Source of the DNA: Hymenobacter swuensis DY53
Lineage (GTDB): Bacteria > Bacteroidota > Bacteroidia > Cytophagales > Hymenobacteraceae
DNA: 64,000 bases
Direction: 5' to 3'
NCBI RefSeq assembly: GCF_000576555.1
Contig: NZ_CP007145.1
Location: 1,860,001 to 1,924,000, forward strand
Below the pieces are notes generated by a model. It did no database searches, was not told where the DNA came from, and saw nothing but the letters and a program-made list of their open reading frames with translations. Shown here piece after piece: positions 15,891 through 22,558 of this stretch. A program made the position numbers and the translations under genes. Position 1 is the first letter of the stretch. Every line of letters begins with the position of its first letter.

Positions 15891-16062
15891 GCCTCACCCC
15901 CAACCCCCTCTCCGAAAAGGAGAGGGGGCTCTAGCACTAGTTTTTAGATCTAGTGTTACTTCCTGTTCAGGAAGAAAGAGCGGGGTGGAGGGTATGGCCG
16001 AACAGTGCCTAAAGCTAGAATTAGAGCCCCCTCTCTGCCGGAGAGGGGGTTGGGGGTGAGGC
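15891..16062. repeat. Long inverted repeat, 'ttgggggtgag' family
   Basis: Arms GCCTCACCCCCAACCCCCTC (from 15891) and GGGGGTTGGGGGTGAGGC (to 16062) are near-perfect complements over about 40 bases; each has its own internal hairpin. The element occupies the cobA-cysJ gap and stops three bases short of the cobA stop codon. Confidence 0.85.
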
Positions 16063-16064
16063 AA

Positions 16065-16826
16065 CTACGCCGCGTACAGCTCCGGCAGCAGCGCCAGCTT
16101 CTCCGGCGTGGCCAGGCGGGTGACTTCGCCAATGATGATGATTGCCGGCGCGCCGATTTCGGCGGCAGCGGCGCGGGCGGGCAGCTCGGCAACCGGGCCG
16201 GTTACCAGGCGGGCGTGGGGCAGGGTGCCGTTCTGGATGATGGCGGCCGGCGTATCGGCGTGGCCCTGCTCGCAGAAGGCCTGCACAATGCGCGGCAGCT
16301 CGCCCAGGCCCATCAGAATGACGGTGGTGCCGCGGGCGTCACGGGCGGCTTCCCGGATGCTGCCGGCCAGCTCGCCGGTGGCGGTGGTGGCCGTAATCAC
16401 CCGGAAGCCTTCGCTGAAGCCCCGGTGCGTGACGGGAATACCCGCTGCCCCGGCCGCGGCCACCGCGCTGCTGATGCCGGGCACGTAGTCCGTCAGCAGG
16501 CCGTGGGCTTCGGCGTAGAGCATCTCCTCCCGGCCGCGCCCGAACACAAACGGGTCGCCGCCCTTGAGGCGCACCACGTGGCCGTAGCGGCGGGCGTGGT
16601 CCACAATCAGGGCGTTAATGTCGTCCTGCGAGTGGCTGCGCATGCCGCGTCGCTTGCCCACGGGCACCAGCACGGCCTCGGGGCGGGCGTGCCCGAGCAG
16701 GGCGCGGTTAGCCAGCGCGTCGTACAAAATCACATCGGCTTCCGACAGCACCCGCGCCCCTTTGAGCGTGAGCAGCTCCGGGTCGCCGGGTCCGGCACCC
16801 AGTACCGTAAGGCGGGGCGTTTGCAT
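16065..16826 (-). CDS. cobA: Uroporphyrinogen-III C-methyltransferase (SUMT)
   Basis: The 253-residue protein shows the tetrapyrrole methylase motifs: VLGAGPGDPELLTLKGAR at the N-terminus, VRLKGGDPFVFGRGREEM, VPGISSAVAAAGAAGIPVTHR, and TVILMGLGELPRI. SUMT uses two SAM to convert uroporphyrinogen III to precorrin-2, the precursor of siroheme. It complements the siroheme synthase half of the operon's last gene, which lacks a methylase domain. ATG at 16826 fits the family start; the upstream frame is repeat sequence with GTGAA-type heptads. SAM consumption here also links the pathway to its SAM riboswitch. Confidence 0.95.
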   Translation of the reverse strand: MQTPRLTVLGAGPGDPELLTLKGARVLSEADVILYDALANRALLGHARPEAVLVPVGKRRGMRSHSQDDINALIVDHARRYGHVVRLKGGDPFVFGRGREEMLYAEAHGLLTDYVPGISSAVAAAGAAGIPVTHRGFSEGFRVITATTATGELAGSIREAARDARGTTVILMGLGELPRIVQAFCEQGHADTPAAIIQNGTLPHARLVTGPVAELPARAAAAEIGAPAIIIIGEVTRLATPEKLALLPELYAA

Positions 16827-16863
16827 CGGTGAAATGGTGAAGTGGTGAATGAGTGAATTGTCG

Positions 16864-17027
16864 GTCATGCTGAGCTTGCCGAAGCATCTCTACCGCTTCG
16901 TTCAGGCGGTTCAGTAGCCCAGGGTTTAAACCCTGGGCTATGGAGCGGTTATCGGTGCTGCCATCTGATTAGCCAGCGGTAGAGATGCTTCGCACACTAG
17001 CTTGATGCGCCACATGCTCAGCATGAC
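16864..17027. repeat. Palindromic repeat, 'catgctgagc / gaagcatctctaccgcttcg' family
   Basis: The outer arms GTCATGCTGAGC...GAAGCATCTCTACCGCTTCG and CGGTAGAGATGCTTCG...GCTCAGCATGAC enclose a perfect 26-base palindrome, TAGCCCAGGGTTT and its complement (16915-16940). Copies with the same design are at 19373-19515 and, without the inner palindrome, at 34279-34367. It lies between cobA and cysN. Confidence 0.9.
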
Positions 17028-17045
17028 GTTCTGTTCGTCAGCAGC

Positions 17046-18335
17046 CTAAATCGAAAACGCTACTGGCGGCGCTACCGGGGCGGTGAAGTACTCGGCGTTG
17101 GCGGCTTCTACCAGGCCGGCGGCCAAGGTGTCGCCGGTCAGCTCGTCTACTAGGATGAAGGAGCCGGTGGCTCGGTTTTCCTGGTAGAGGTCGAGGGCTA
17201 GGGGCAGGGCGGTTTTGAGGCGCACCCGCACGATGTCGTTGAGCTGGGCTTGCTCGGTGTGGATGCGGCCGAACGTCTGCACATTCACTTTGTAGAGAAT
17301 GGCCGGCACGGCTGCTTTGGCCAGGGCCGAGTGGTGCTGAATCAGCAGCTTGCGGCCGGGCCACAGGGGCTGCTCGCTCATCCAGCACAGAGTGGCTTCC
17401 AACTCGCGGGTGAGGGTAGGGGCCTCCGGGCCGGCGAGCACCAACGCATCGCCGCGGCTCACGTCCACGTCGTCGCGCAGGCGCATGACTACGGCCTGGG
17501 GGGCGGTGGCCGTTTCCACCTCCTGCTGATTCACCTCAATAGCCTCAATTTCCGATTCCAGGCCCGAGGGCAGCACCCGCACGCGCTGGCCGCGGTGGTA
17601 GCTGCCGCTCAAAATCTGGCCGGCATAGCCGCGGTAGTCGGGCAGCTCGGGCGTCTGGGGGCGAATGACGTACTGCACTTGAAAGCGCGGGGCAGCGGCG
17701 GTTTCTACGGCGCCGGGCACGGTTTCCAAGTGTTCGAGCAGGCTGGGACCGGTGTACCAGGGCAGGTGCTGGCTGGGCTTCACCACGTTGTCGCCTTGCA
17801 AAGCACTCAGCGGAATGGCCGTGGCGGCGGGCAGGTGGAAGTGGTTGGTGAGCTCGGCGTAGTCGGTGGCAATGCGGGCAAACACGGCCTCCTCGTAGTT
17901 CACTAGGTCCATCTTGTTCACAGCCAGCACAAAGTGCCGGATGCCCAGCAGCGCGGCAATGAGGGTGTGGCGGCGGGTTTGCTCAATCACGCCCTGGCGC
18001 GCATCCACCAGCACAATGGCCAGGTCGGCATTGCTGGCCCCAGTCACCATGTTGCGGGTGTATTGCACGTGGCCGGGCGCGTCGGTGATGATGAATTTGC
18101 GGCGCGGGGTGGTGAAGTACTTGTATGCCACGTCGATGGTGATGCCCTGTTCCCGTTCGGCGCGCAGCCCGTCGGTCAGCAACGCCAAGTCAACCACGCC
18201 GCCCGAGGCCTGCCGCTTCTCCAGCGCCGCCAGCACGTCCAGCGACACGGATTCGGAGTCGTACAGCAGCCGCCCGATCAGAGTGCTTTTACCGTCGTCC
18301 ACGCTGCCGCAGGTAATAAATCGAAGTAAGTCCAT
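17046..18335 (-). CDS. cysN: Sulfate adenylyltransferase subunit 1 (GTPase)
   Basis: The 429-residue protein is an EF-Tu-like GTPase with Walker A GSVDDGKST at residue 10, GITIDVAYKYF (switch region), DAPGH and NKMD, followed by two beta-barrel domains. GTP hydrolysis by CysN drives ATP sulfurylase activity of CysD, making adenylyl sulfate. Length excludes a fused CysC (APS kinase) domain, consistent with a pathway using APS directly. The cysD gene lies 96 bases upstream, separated by a GTGAA-type repeat. Confidence 0.96.
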   Translation of the reverse strand: MDLLRFITCGSVDDGKSTLIGRLLYDSESVSLDVLAALEKRQASGGVVDLALLTDGLRAEREQGITIDVAYKYFTTPRRKFIITDAPGHVQYTRNMVTGASNADLAIVLVDARQGVIEQTRRHTLIAALLGIRHFVLAVNKMDLVNYEEAVFARIATDYAELTNHFHLPAATAIPLSALQGDNVVKPSQHLPWYTGPSLLEHLETVPGAVETAAAPRFQVQYVIRPQTPELPDYRGYAGQILSGSYHRGQRVRVLPSGLESEIEAIEVNQQEVETATAPQAVVMRLRDDVDVSRGDALVLAGPEAPTLTRELEATLCWMSEQPLWPGRKLLIQHHSALAKAAVPAILYKVNVQTFGRIHTEQAQLNDIVRVRLKTALPLALDLYQENRATGSFILVDELTGDTLAAGLVEAANAEYFTAPVAPPVAFSI

Positions 18336-18337
18336 GT

Positions 18338-18430
18338 TAGTGAAATTGTGAGGTTGTGAAATTGTGAATTGCTGTGCTGATGGGGTGAAGCGTGAGGATT
18401 TTCACGACTTCACCTATCACAACTTCACCA
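18338..18430. repeat. Hyphenated inverted array of GTGAA heptads
   Basis: TAGTGAAATTGTGAGGTTGT with GAAATTGTGAA (18339-18368) is roughly mirrored by TTCACGACTTCACCTATCAC with AACTTCACCACT (18400-18430). Similar one-sided GTGAA/GTGAGGT runs occur at 16827-16858 and 22381-22411. The element fills the cysD-cysN gap. Confidence 0.6.
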
Positions 18431-18431
18431 C

Positions 18432-19340
18432 TTAAAAGTATCCGTTGCGCTTGCGGTCTTCCATGCCGGCTTCGGAGATGTTGTCGTCGAGGCGGGTGGC
18501 GCCCCGCTCGCTCACTTTGGCCAGCAGCAGGTCCTGGATGATGTCCTCCACGGTAGCCGCGTCGCTTTCCACGGCGGCGGTGCAGGTGGAGTCGCCCACA
18601 GTGCGGAAGCGCACCTGCCGGGTCACGATTTCGTCCTCTTCATCCAGCTGCAGGTGCTCCGAGAGGCCCAGCAGCTGGCCCGAGGGCAGCACCACGCAGG
18701 TACGCTCGTGGCCGAAGTAGATATCGGGCAGCGGAATGTTTTCGCGCTGGATGTAGCGCCACACGTCCAGCTCCGTCCAGTTGGAAATAGGGAACACGCG
18801 CACGTTTTCGCCCTTCTGAATGCGGCCGTTGTAGATGTTCCAGAGCTCGGGGCGCTGGCGCTTGGGGTCCCACTGGCCAAACTCGTCGCGCACCGAGAAG
18901 ATGCGCTCCTTGGCCCGGGCCTTCTCCTCGTCGCGGCGGGCCCCGCCAATGCAGGCGTCGAACTCAAACTCCTCAATTACCTCCAACAGCGTGTAAGTCT
19001 GTAGTGGGTTGCGGCTGGGGTACTTCCCGCCTGGCTCGCGCAGGCGCTGCCGCTTAATGGTGTCTTCCACCTTGCGCACGATCAGCTTTTCGCCAAGTTG
19101 TGCAGCCAGCTGGTCGCGGTACTGCAGCACTTCGGGGAAGTTGTGGCCGGTATCCACGTGCACCAGCGGGAAAGGAAAGCGGCCGGGGCGGAAGGCTTTT
19201 TCGGCCAGGCGCGTCAGCACAATAGAGTCCTTGCCGCCCGAGAACAGCAGGGCCGGCCGCTCAAACTGCCCCGCTACCTCCCGCAGGATGTGGATGGCTT
19301 CGGCTTCCAGCCGGTCGAGGTAATCGAAAGTGGTACTCAT
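18432..19340 (-). CDS. cysD: Sulfate adenylyltransferase subunit 2
   Basis: The 302-residue protein has the PP-loop SGGKDSIVLTRLAEKAF at about residue 34, VHVDTGHNFPEVL, CIGGARRDEEKARAKERIFS, and the C-terminal GRATRLDDN-like segment (RGATRLDDNISEAGMEDRKR) with the KRNGYF end seen in CysD. It binds ATP and sulfate and forms adenylyl sulfate with CysN. It is the second gene of the operon, 219 bases after cysH, the gap being filled by a palindromic repeat. Confidence 0.97.
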   Translation of the reverse strand: MSTTFDYLDRLEAEAIHILREVAGQFERPALLFSGGKDSIVLTRLAEKAFRPGRFPFPLVHVDTGHNFPEVLQYRDQLAAQLGEKLIVRKVEDTIKRQRLREPGGKYPSRNPLQTYTLLEVIEEFEFDACIGGARRDEEKARAKERIFSVRDEFGQWDPKRQRPELWNIYNGRIQKGENVRVFPISNWTELDVWRYIQRENIPLPDIYFGHERTCVVLPSGQLLGLSEHLQLDEEDEIVTRQVRFRTVGDSTCTAAVESDAATVEDIIQDLLLAKVSERGATRLDDNISEAGMEDRKRNGYF

Positions 19341-19372
19341 ATGAAGTCTGGATTTCAGTTCTGTTTTTGTCC

Positions 19373-19515
19373 GTCATGCTGAGCGCAGCCGAAGCATCTC
19401 TACCGCTTCGTGTGGTTCATTAGCCCAGGGTTTAAACCCTGGGCTACGGAGCGGTTGTCGTTGGAATCAAATTGGTAGCCAGCGGTAGAGATGCTTCGAC
19501 TTCGCTCAGCATGGC
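19373..19515. repeat. Palindromic repeat, 'catgctgagc / gaagcatctctaccgcttcg' family
   Basis: It has the same structure as 16864-17027: outer arms GTCATGCTGAGC...GAAGCATCTCTACCGCTTCG and AGCGGTAGAGATGCTTCGAC...GCTCAGCATGG around the perfect palindrome TAGCCCAGGGTTT and its complement (19421-19446). It lies between cysH and cysD. Confidence 0.9.
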
Positions 19516-19532
19516 GTTCTTTTTTTGCCGTT

Positions 19533-20312
19533 CTACCCGGCTGGTACCGGCTCCACCACCGGGTCCGGTCCGTCGTGTGGGGCGGCAGTGGTGTGCAGGC
19601 CGCACTCCTTGGCCGAAAGGTCTTCCCACCACCAGCGGCCGGCCCGGAAATCCTCGCCGGGACGAATGGCGCGGGTGCAGGGGGCGCAACCGATGCTCAC
19701 GAAACCCTGTTGATGCAGCGGATTCACCGGAATGCCCTCCTGCTGCACAAAGGCCAGCGCCTGCTCCCAGGTCCAATCAAACAGCGGGTGGATTTTCACG
19801 AGGTTGTGCGCTGCGTCCCACTCCAGCGGGTCCATCGTCTGCCGATTCTGGGATTGTTCGGCCCGGATGCCGGTTACCCAGGCCCCGCGGCCGGCCAGAG
19901 CTCGGTTCAAAGGCTCTACCTTGCGGATGTGGCAGCACTCTTTGCGGTTGTCCACGCTCTCGTAGAAGGAGTTAGGGCCTTTGTGCAGCAGGAGGTTTTC
20001 GAGGGCTTCACGCTGCGGGACGTACACCGCAATGGGCTGCTGGTATCTGATCAGCGTCTTGTTCCAAGTGGCGTAGGTTTCCTGGAAGTTGCGACCGGTA
20101 TCGAGGGTGAACACCTCAATAGGCAGGTCGTGGACGAAAATCAGGTGACTGATTATCTGGTCTTCCAGCCCGAAAGAGGTAGAAAAAACGGCCTGACCAG
20201 GAAAGGTTTCGGCTACCAGACGGAGGCGCTCCAGGGCGGAGGCGGCCACCAGGTGAGGGCGCAGACGGTCCAGCAAGGCGTGGGCGGCCGGCGCAGCATC
20301 AGCTACAGGCAT
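19533..20312 (-). CDS. cysH: Adenylyl-sulfate reductase (APS-reductase type, 4Fe-4S)
   Basis: The 259-residue protein has VFSTSFGLEDQ (PP-loop-like), FTLDTGRNFQETY, KECCHIRKVEPLNRAL, WVTGIRAEQSQNR, IGCAPCTR and the catalytic C-terminal KECGLH. The CC plus CxxC set binds a 4Fe-4S cluster and marks the form that uses APS rather than PAPS. No APS kinase gene is in the window, in agreement. The enzyme makes sulfite with thioredoxin electrons. ATG at 20312 is preferred: the frame continues upstream for 50 codons but without any family similarity. It is the first full gene after the SAM riboswitch and leader peptide, 206 bases downstream of the peptide; that gap holds no recognisable gene or U-tract terminator. 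Confidence 0.95.
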   Translation of the reverse strand: MPVADAAPAAHALLDRLRPHLVAASALERLRLVAETFPGQAVFSTSFGLEDQIISHLIFVHDLPIEVFTLDTGRNFQETYATWNKTLIRYQQPIAVYVPQREALENLLLHKGPNSFYESVDNRKECCHIRKVEPLNRALAGRGAWVTGIRAEQSQNRQTMDPLEWDAAHNLVKIHPLFDWTWEQALAFVQQEGIPVNPLHQQGFVSIGCAPCTRAIRPGEDFRAGRWWWEDLSAKECGLHTTAAPHDGPDPVVEPVPAG

Positions 20313-20518
20313 AGCAGGAAGGGGGAGGAGGAAGCGCTTTGCCGAAAGGGGCAGAGCGTTCCGGCCAGCAGATGGCCTCGACAAAAACGGACTACGCAAC
20401 GGCGCAGCGCGGTTTTCAACGAAACAGAAACGGGCGTGCGACTCCTCTGGCCGACGGCACAAACGCGCGGATCAGCTCAGGAATGGGCGGCGCACAAACC
20501 AGAAAAACGGGAGCGTGC

Positions 20519-20617
20519 CTAGCCCTGACAACAACACATACCCATCAACCCACAACATCCATGCTGTACGGCACAGAAGGTAGCAGAAGCGGCGGTGGCG
20601 TTGAACAAGGATTTCAC
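20519..20617 (-). CDS. Cys-rich leader peptide downstream of SAM riboswitch (sulfate operon)
   Basis: A GTG-started frame of 32 residues begins MKSLFNATAASATFC and ends HGCCGLMGMCCCQG before TAG. Six Cys lie in the last 18 residues, including CC and CCC. The GTG is six bases after the riboswitch P1 stem, with the same junction (GTTGCCGTG) as the paired leader at 4775-4879. Stretches of identical Cys codons (TGT TGT TGT) near the stop are what a ribosome-stalling leader would use. In Bacteroidota, which rarely use Shine-Dalgarno pairing, the A-rich stretch inside P1 would be the loading site. Function is inferred; no homologue was identified from memory. Confidence 0.75.
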   Translation of the reverse strand: MKSLFNATAASATFCAVQHGCCGLMGMCCCQG

Positions 20618-20623
20618 GGCAAC

Positions 20624-20721
20624 TTGTTTTTATATGGTCAGGACTTGGCACCGTTTCGGAAGTTCCGCTGGTTGCCGGCGTTTCGTCGAGCCTGTCTCTC
20701 CACGCCTCTGTATAAAAACAA
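20624..20721 (-). promoter_or_regulatory. SAM-I (S-box) riboswitch, sulfate assimilation operon
   Basis: Read on the minus strand, the 11-bp P1 stem (TTGTTTTTATA, 20721-20711, with TATAAAAACAA, 20634-20624) encloses AGAGGCGTGGAGAGAC, GGCTCGACGA, CCGGCAACCAGCGG and CGGTGCCAAGTCCTGACC, the S-box conserved blocks. It is the reverse-orientation counterpart of 4670-4768, with P1 and its 3' flank identical and the P3/P4 arms diverged by partly compensated changes. SAM binding would repress cysHDN-cobA-cysJ-receptor-DUF2490-cysI-siroheme synthase. No separate expression platform with a U-tract was found; P1 itself covers the upstream region of the leader peptide. Confidence 0.93.
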
Positions 20722-20749
20722 TCCTTTTTGGGGTAAAGAATTGGTACCC

Positions 20750-20781
20750 CAAATGTACGAGCCAGAATTTTATACTTCCAA
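20750..20781 (-). promoter_or_regulatory. Bacteroidota-type promoter of the sulfate operon
   Basis: On the minus strand TTG (20781-20779) and TACATTTG (20757-20750) are separated by 21 bases, matching the -33/-7 consensus TTG and TAnnTTTG. The start would lie near 20743, about 20 bases before the riboswitch, as in the permease leader. Confidence 0.75.
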
Positions 20782-20899
20782 ATTTTTCTTTTCTAAGGAA
20801 GAAATTGTGGTGGTTGGTGGCCCGCCAAAGCTAACGCCCTGTTGCTGCGGGGAGCAAGCAACCCAAGTGCTAAGGGGACGGAAGGCTACCGGAAACAGG

Positions 20900-22378
20900 C
20901 TAAAAGCCGAGCCGCTTTTTTAGGCTCCTGAACAGTGTTATTACCTCGGGGGCGGTGCCAGTAACCAGAATCAGGCCGCTATATACAGCAGTTATTACCG
21001 TAGACCGGAGCAGCATGGTAAGCAGTGGCGAGTCAAGCGTTGGCACCAGCCATGCCAACCCACCCGCCACAGCCGTGATGAGCAGAATCAGCGGAATTCG
21101 CCACGTAAACGGCTGCATTTTAAAGGTGTACCATACAAACCAAGTGCGGGCCAGGTTGATGCTCATCTGGGCGGCCACCGCGGCCAGGGCTGCTCCTAGT
21201 ATCCCGAGGCGCGGAATCAGCACCACGTTGAGGACGATGGTAAGTAGGGCCAGGGAACTGTTAAAAATCAGGTCGAAGCGGTAACGGGGGGAGGTAATCA
21301 GGATGAGGCCGTTGACGCCGGTGATGCCATCGAACAGACGGCTGCCCAGCAGCAAGAGCACCACCACGGTGCCCTGCGCGTAGTCGGCGCGCATGAAGGA
21401 GTAGATGAAGTCCAGATTCAGCCCAATGCCCAGTGCCAGAAAGCAGCCGATGAGGGTGTTGAGACGGGTGGTGCGCCGGTAGAAATCGGCCATGCCCGGT
21501 AAGTTCTGTTGCTTCCAGTAGTCGGCTAATAAGGGGAAGGCAATCTTGTTGAGGGAACGGGCCGGAATAGCCAGGGCCGTACTAATGTTGAAGGCAATAC
21601 CGTAAATACCGGCCGCCGCCAGGTTCACCTGGGCCCCTACCATCAGGTTATCAATGTACATGATGATGCTGCCGGCCAGGGAGCTCAGGAGCGTAAAGGC
21701 ACCCACGCTTAGCAATTCCTGCACCGGCCGAACCGCCAGCACCGCCCGCCGGGGCCGCCAGTGCAACTCCCCAATGTGTAGCAGATAACCAGTCAGCAAG
21801 AGTACCAGCACCCCATTCACGCTCACGTACCACAGCACGTATCCGTGAAACGATAAGATGCCTTGAGCGAACAGCAGAGCCCCACCCAGGATAAGCAGCC
21901 GCAGTAGAATATCCTGCAGAAACGAGGAAAATGCCGTGTGGTAAAGCGCCTTTAGGTAGGCATCGAGGAGAGAATAAAGTAGCGTGAACAGCGCAAATAC
22001 GGCGGCCCAGAGGTAATAGGGGGCCAGCACAGTGGCCTCTTTCTCATACACCGCCATCAGCACCGGCCGGCCCAGCAGGTATAGGGCCAGCACTACCACA
22101 AACCCTACTAGCGGCACCCCCACCAGAAACGGCAGAAACCCATAGTGACCGTTTTCACGGTTACGGAAGTAGGGGAAAAACCGGATGCCCACGCTGGCAA
22201 ATCCAAACGCGGCTACCTGCGCAAATAGCGTCGCCACCGACGACAAGGTGTTAGTCAGCCCCAACTGCTGCGGCTCCAAGAACCGGGGCAGCACCAGCGT
22301 GGTACTCATGAACCCCAGCGCCAGCCCCAGGTAGGAAATGATGGTGTTGCGCAGACCCTGCCGCTGAACGATGCCCAA
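20900..22378 (-). CDS. Polysaccharide flippase (MATE/MOP superfamily, Wzx-like)
   Basis: The 492-residue protein has about fourteen hydrophobic helices, an N-terminal VQRQGLRNTIISYLGLALGF and the central IYGIAFNISTALAIPARSLNKIAFPLLADYW segment typical of Bacteroidota Wzx-like flippases. It would move lipid-linked glycan units across the inner membrane. It starts with TTG at 22378, in a place where homologues usually start. It is the last gene of the minus-strand glycan cluster, separated from the deacetylase by a palindromic repeat, and ends 119 bases from the sulfate operon promoter. Confidence 0.85.
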   Translation of the reverse strand: MGIVQRQGLRNTIISYLGLALGFMSTTLVLPRFLEPQQLGLTNTLSSVATLFAQVAAFGFASVGIRFFPYFRNRENGHYGFLPFLVGVPLVGFVVVLALYLLGRPVLMAVYEKEATVLAPYYLWAAVFALFTLLYSLLDAYLKALYHTAFSSFLQDILLRLLILGGALLFAQGILSFHGYVLWYVSVNGVLVLLLTGYLLHIGELHWRPRRAVLAVRPVQELLSVGAFTLLSSLAGSIIMYIDNLMVGAQVNLAAAGIYGIAFNISTALAIPARSLNKIAFPLLADYWKQQNLPGMADFYRRTTRLNTLIGCFLALGIGLNLDFIYSFMRADYAQGTVVVLLLLGSRLFDGITGVNGLILITSPRYRFDLIFNSSLALLTIVLNVVLIPRLGILGAALAAVAAQMSINLARTWFVWYTFKMQPFTWRIPLILLITAVAGGLAWLVPTLDSPLLTMLLRSTVITAVYSGLILVTGTAPEVITLFRSLKKRLGF

Positions 22379-22380
22379 AG

Positions 22381-22558
22381 GGTGAAATAGTGAGGTGGTG
22401 AGGTGGTGAGTTACCGTTTTGTCATCCTGAGCTGTGCGAAGGACCTTACGACAATAGGACGTTCCAGCGTAGGTTCCCGCAGAGGGTCGTAGAGGTTTTG
22501 CGCAGAGGAATGTAGAGTCGTTCAGACGTAAAAGATTCTTCGCGTCGGCTTAGGATGA
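22381..22558. repeat. GTGAGGT heptad run followed by palindromic repeat, 'gaaggacctta' family
   Basis: 22381-22411 is a run of GGTGAAATAGTGAGGTGGTG-type heptads. 22421-22558 is a long imperfect inverted repeat from GTCATCCTGAGC and GCGAAGGACCTTAC to AGATTCTTCGCG and GGCTTAGGATGAT. Its end overlaps the last two sense codons and stop of the deacetylase gene. The family also occurs at 1247-1346. Confidence 0.6.

Noticed and set aside
16915..19446. The two TAGCCCAGGGTTT palindromes considered as operator sites of a common regulator
   Set aside because: They are parts of larger dispersed repeats lying within a transcribed operon rather than at promoters; a repeat element explains them better.
20313..20462. 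N-terminal extension of CysH by 50 codons
   Set aside because: The extension has no similarity to CysH; ATG at 20312 matches the usual length.
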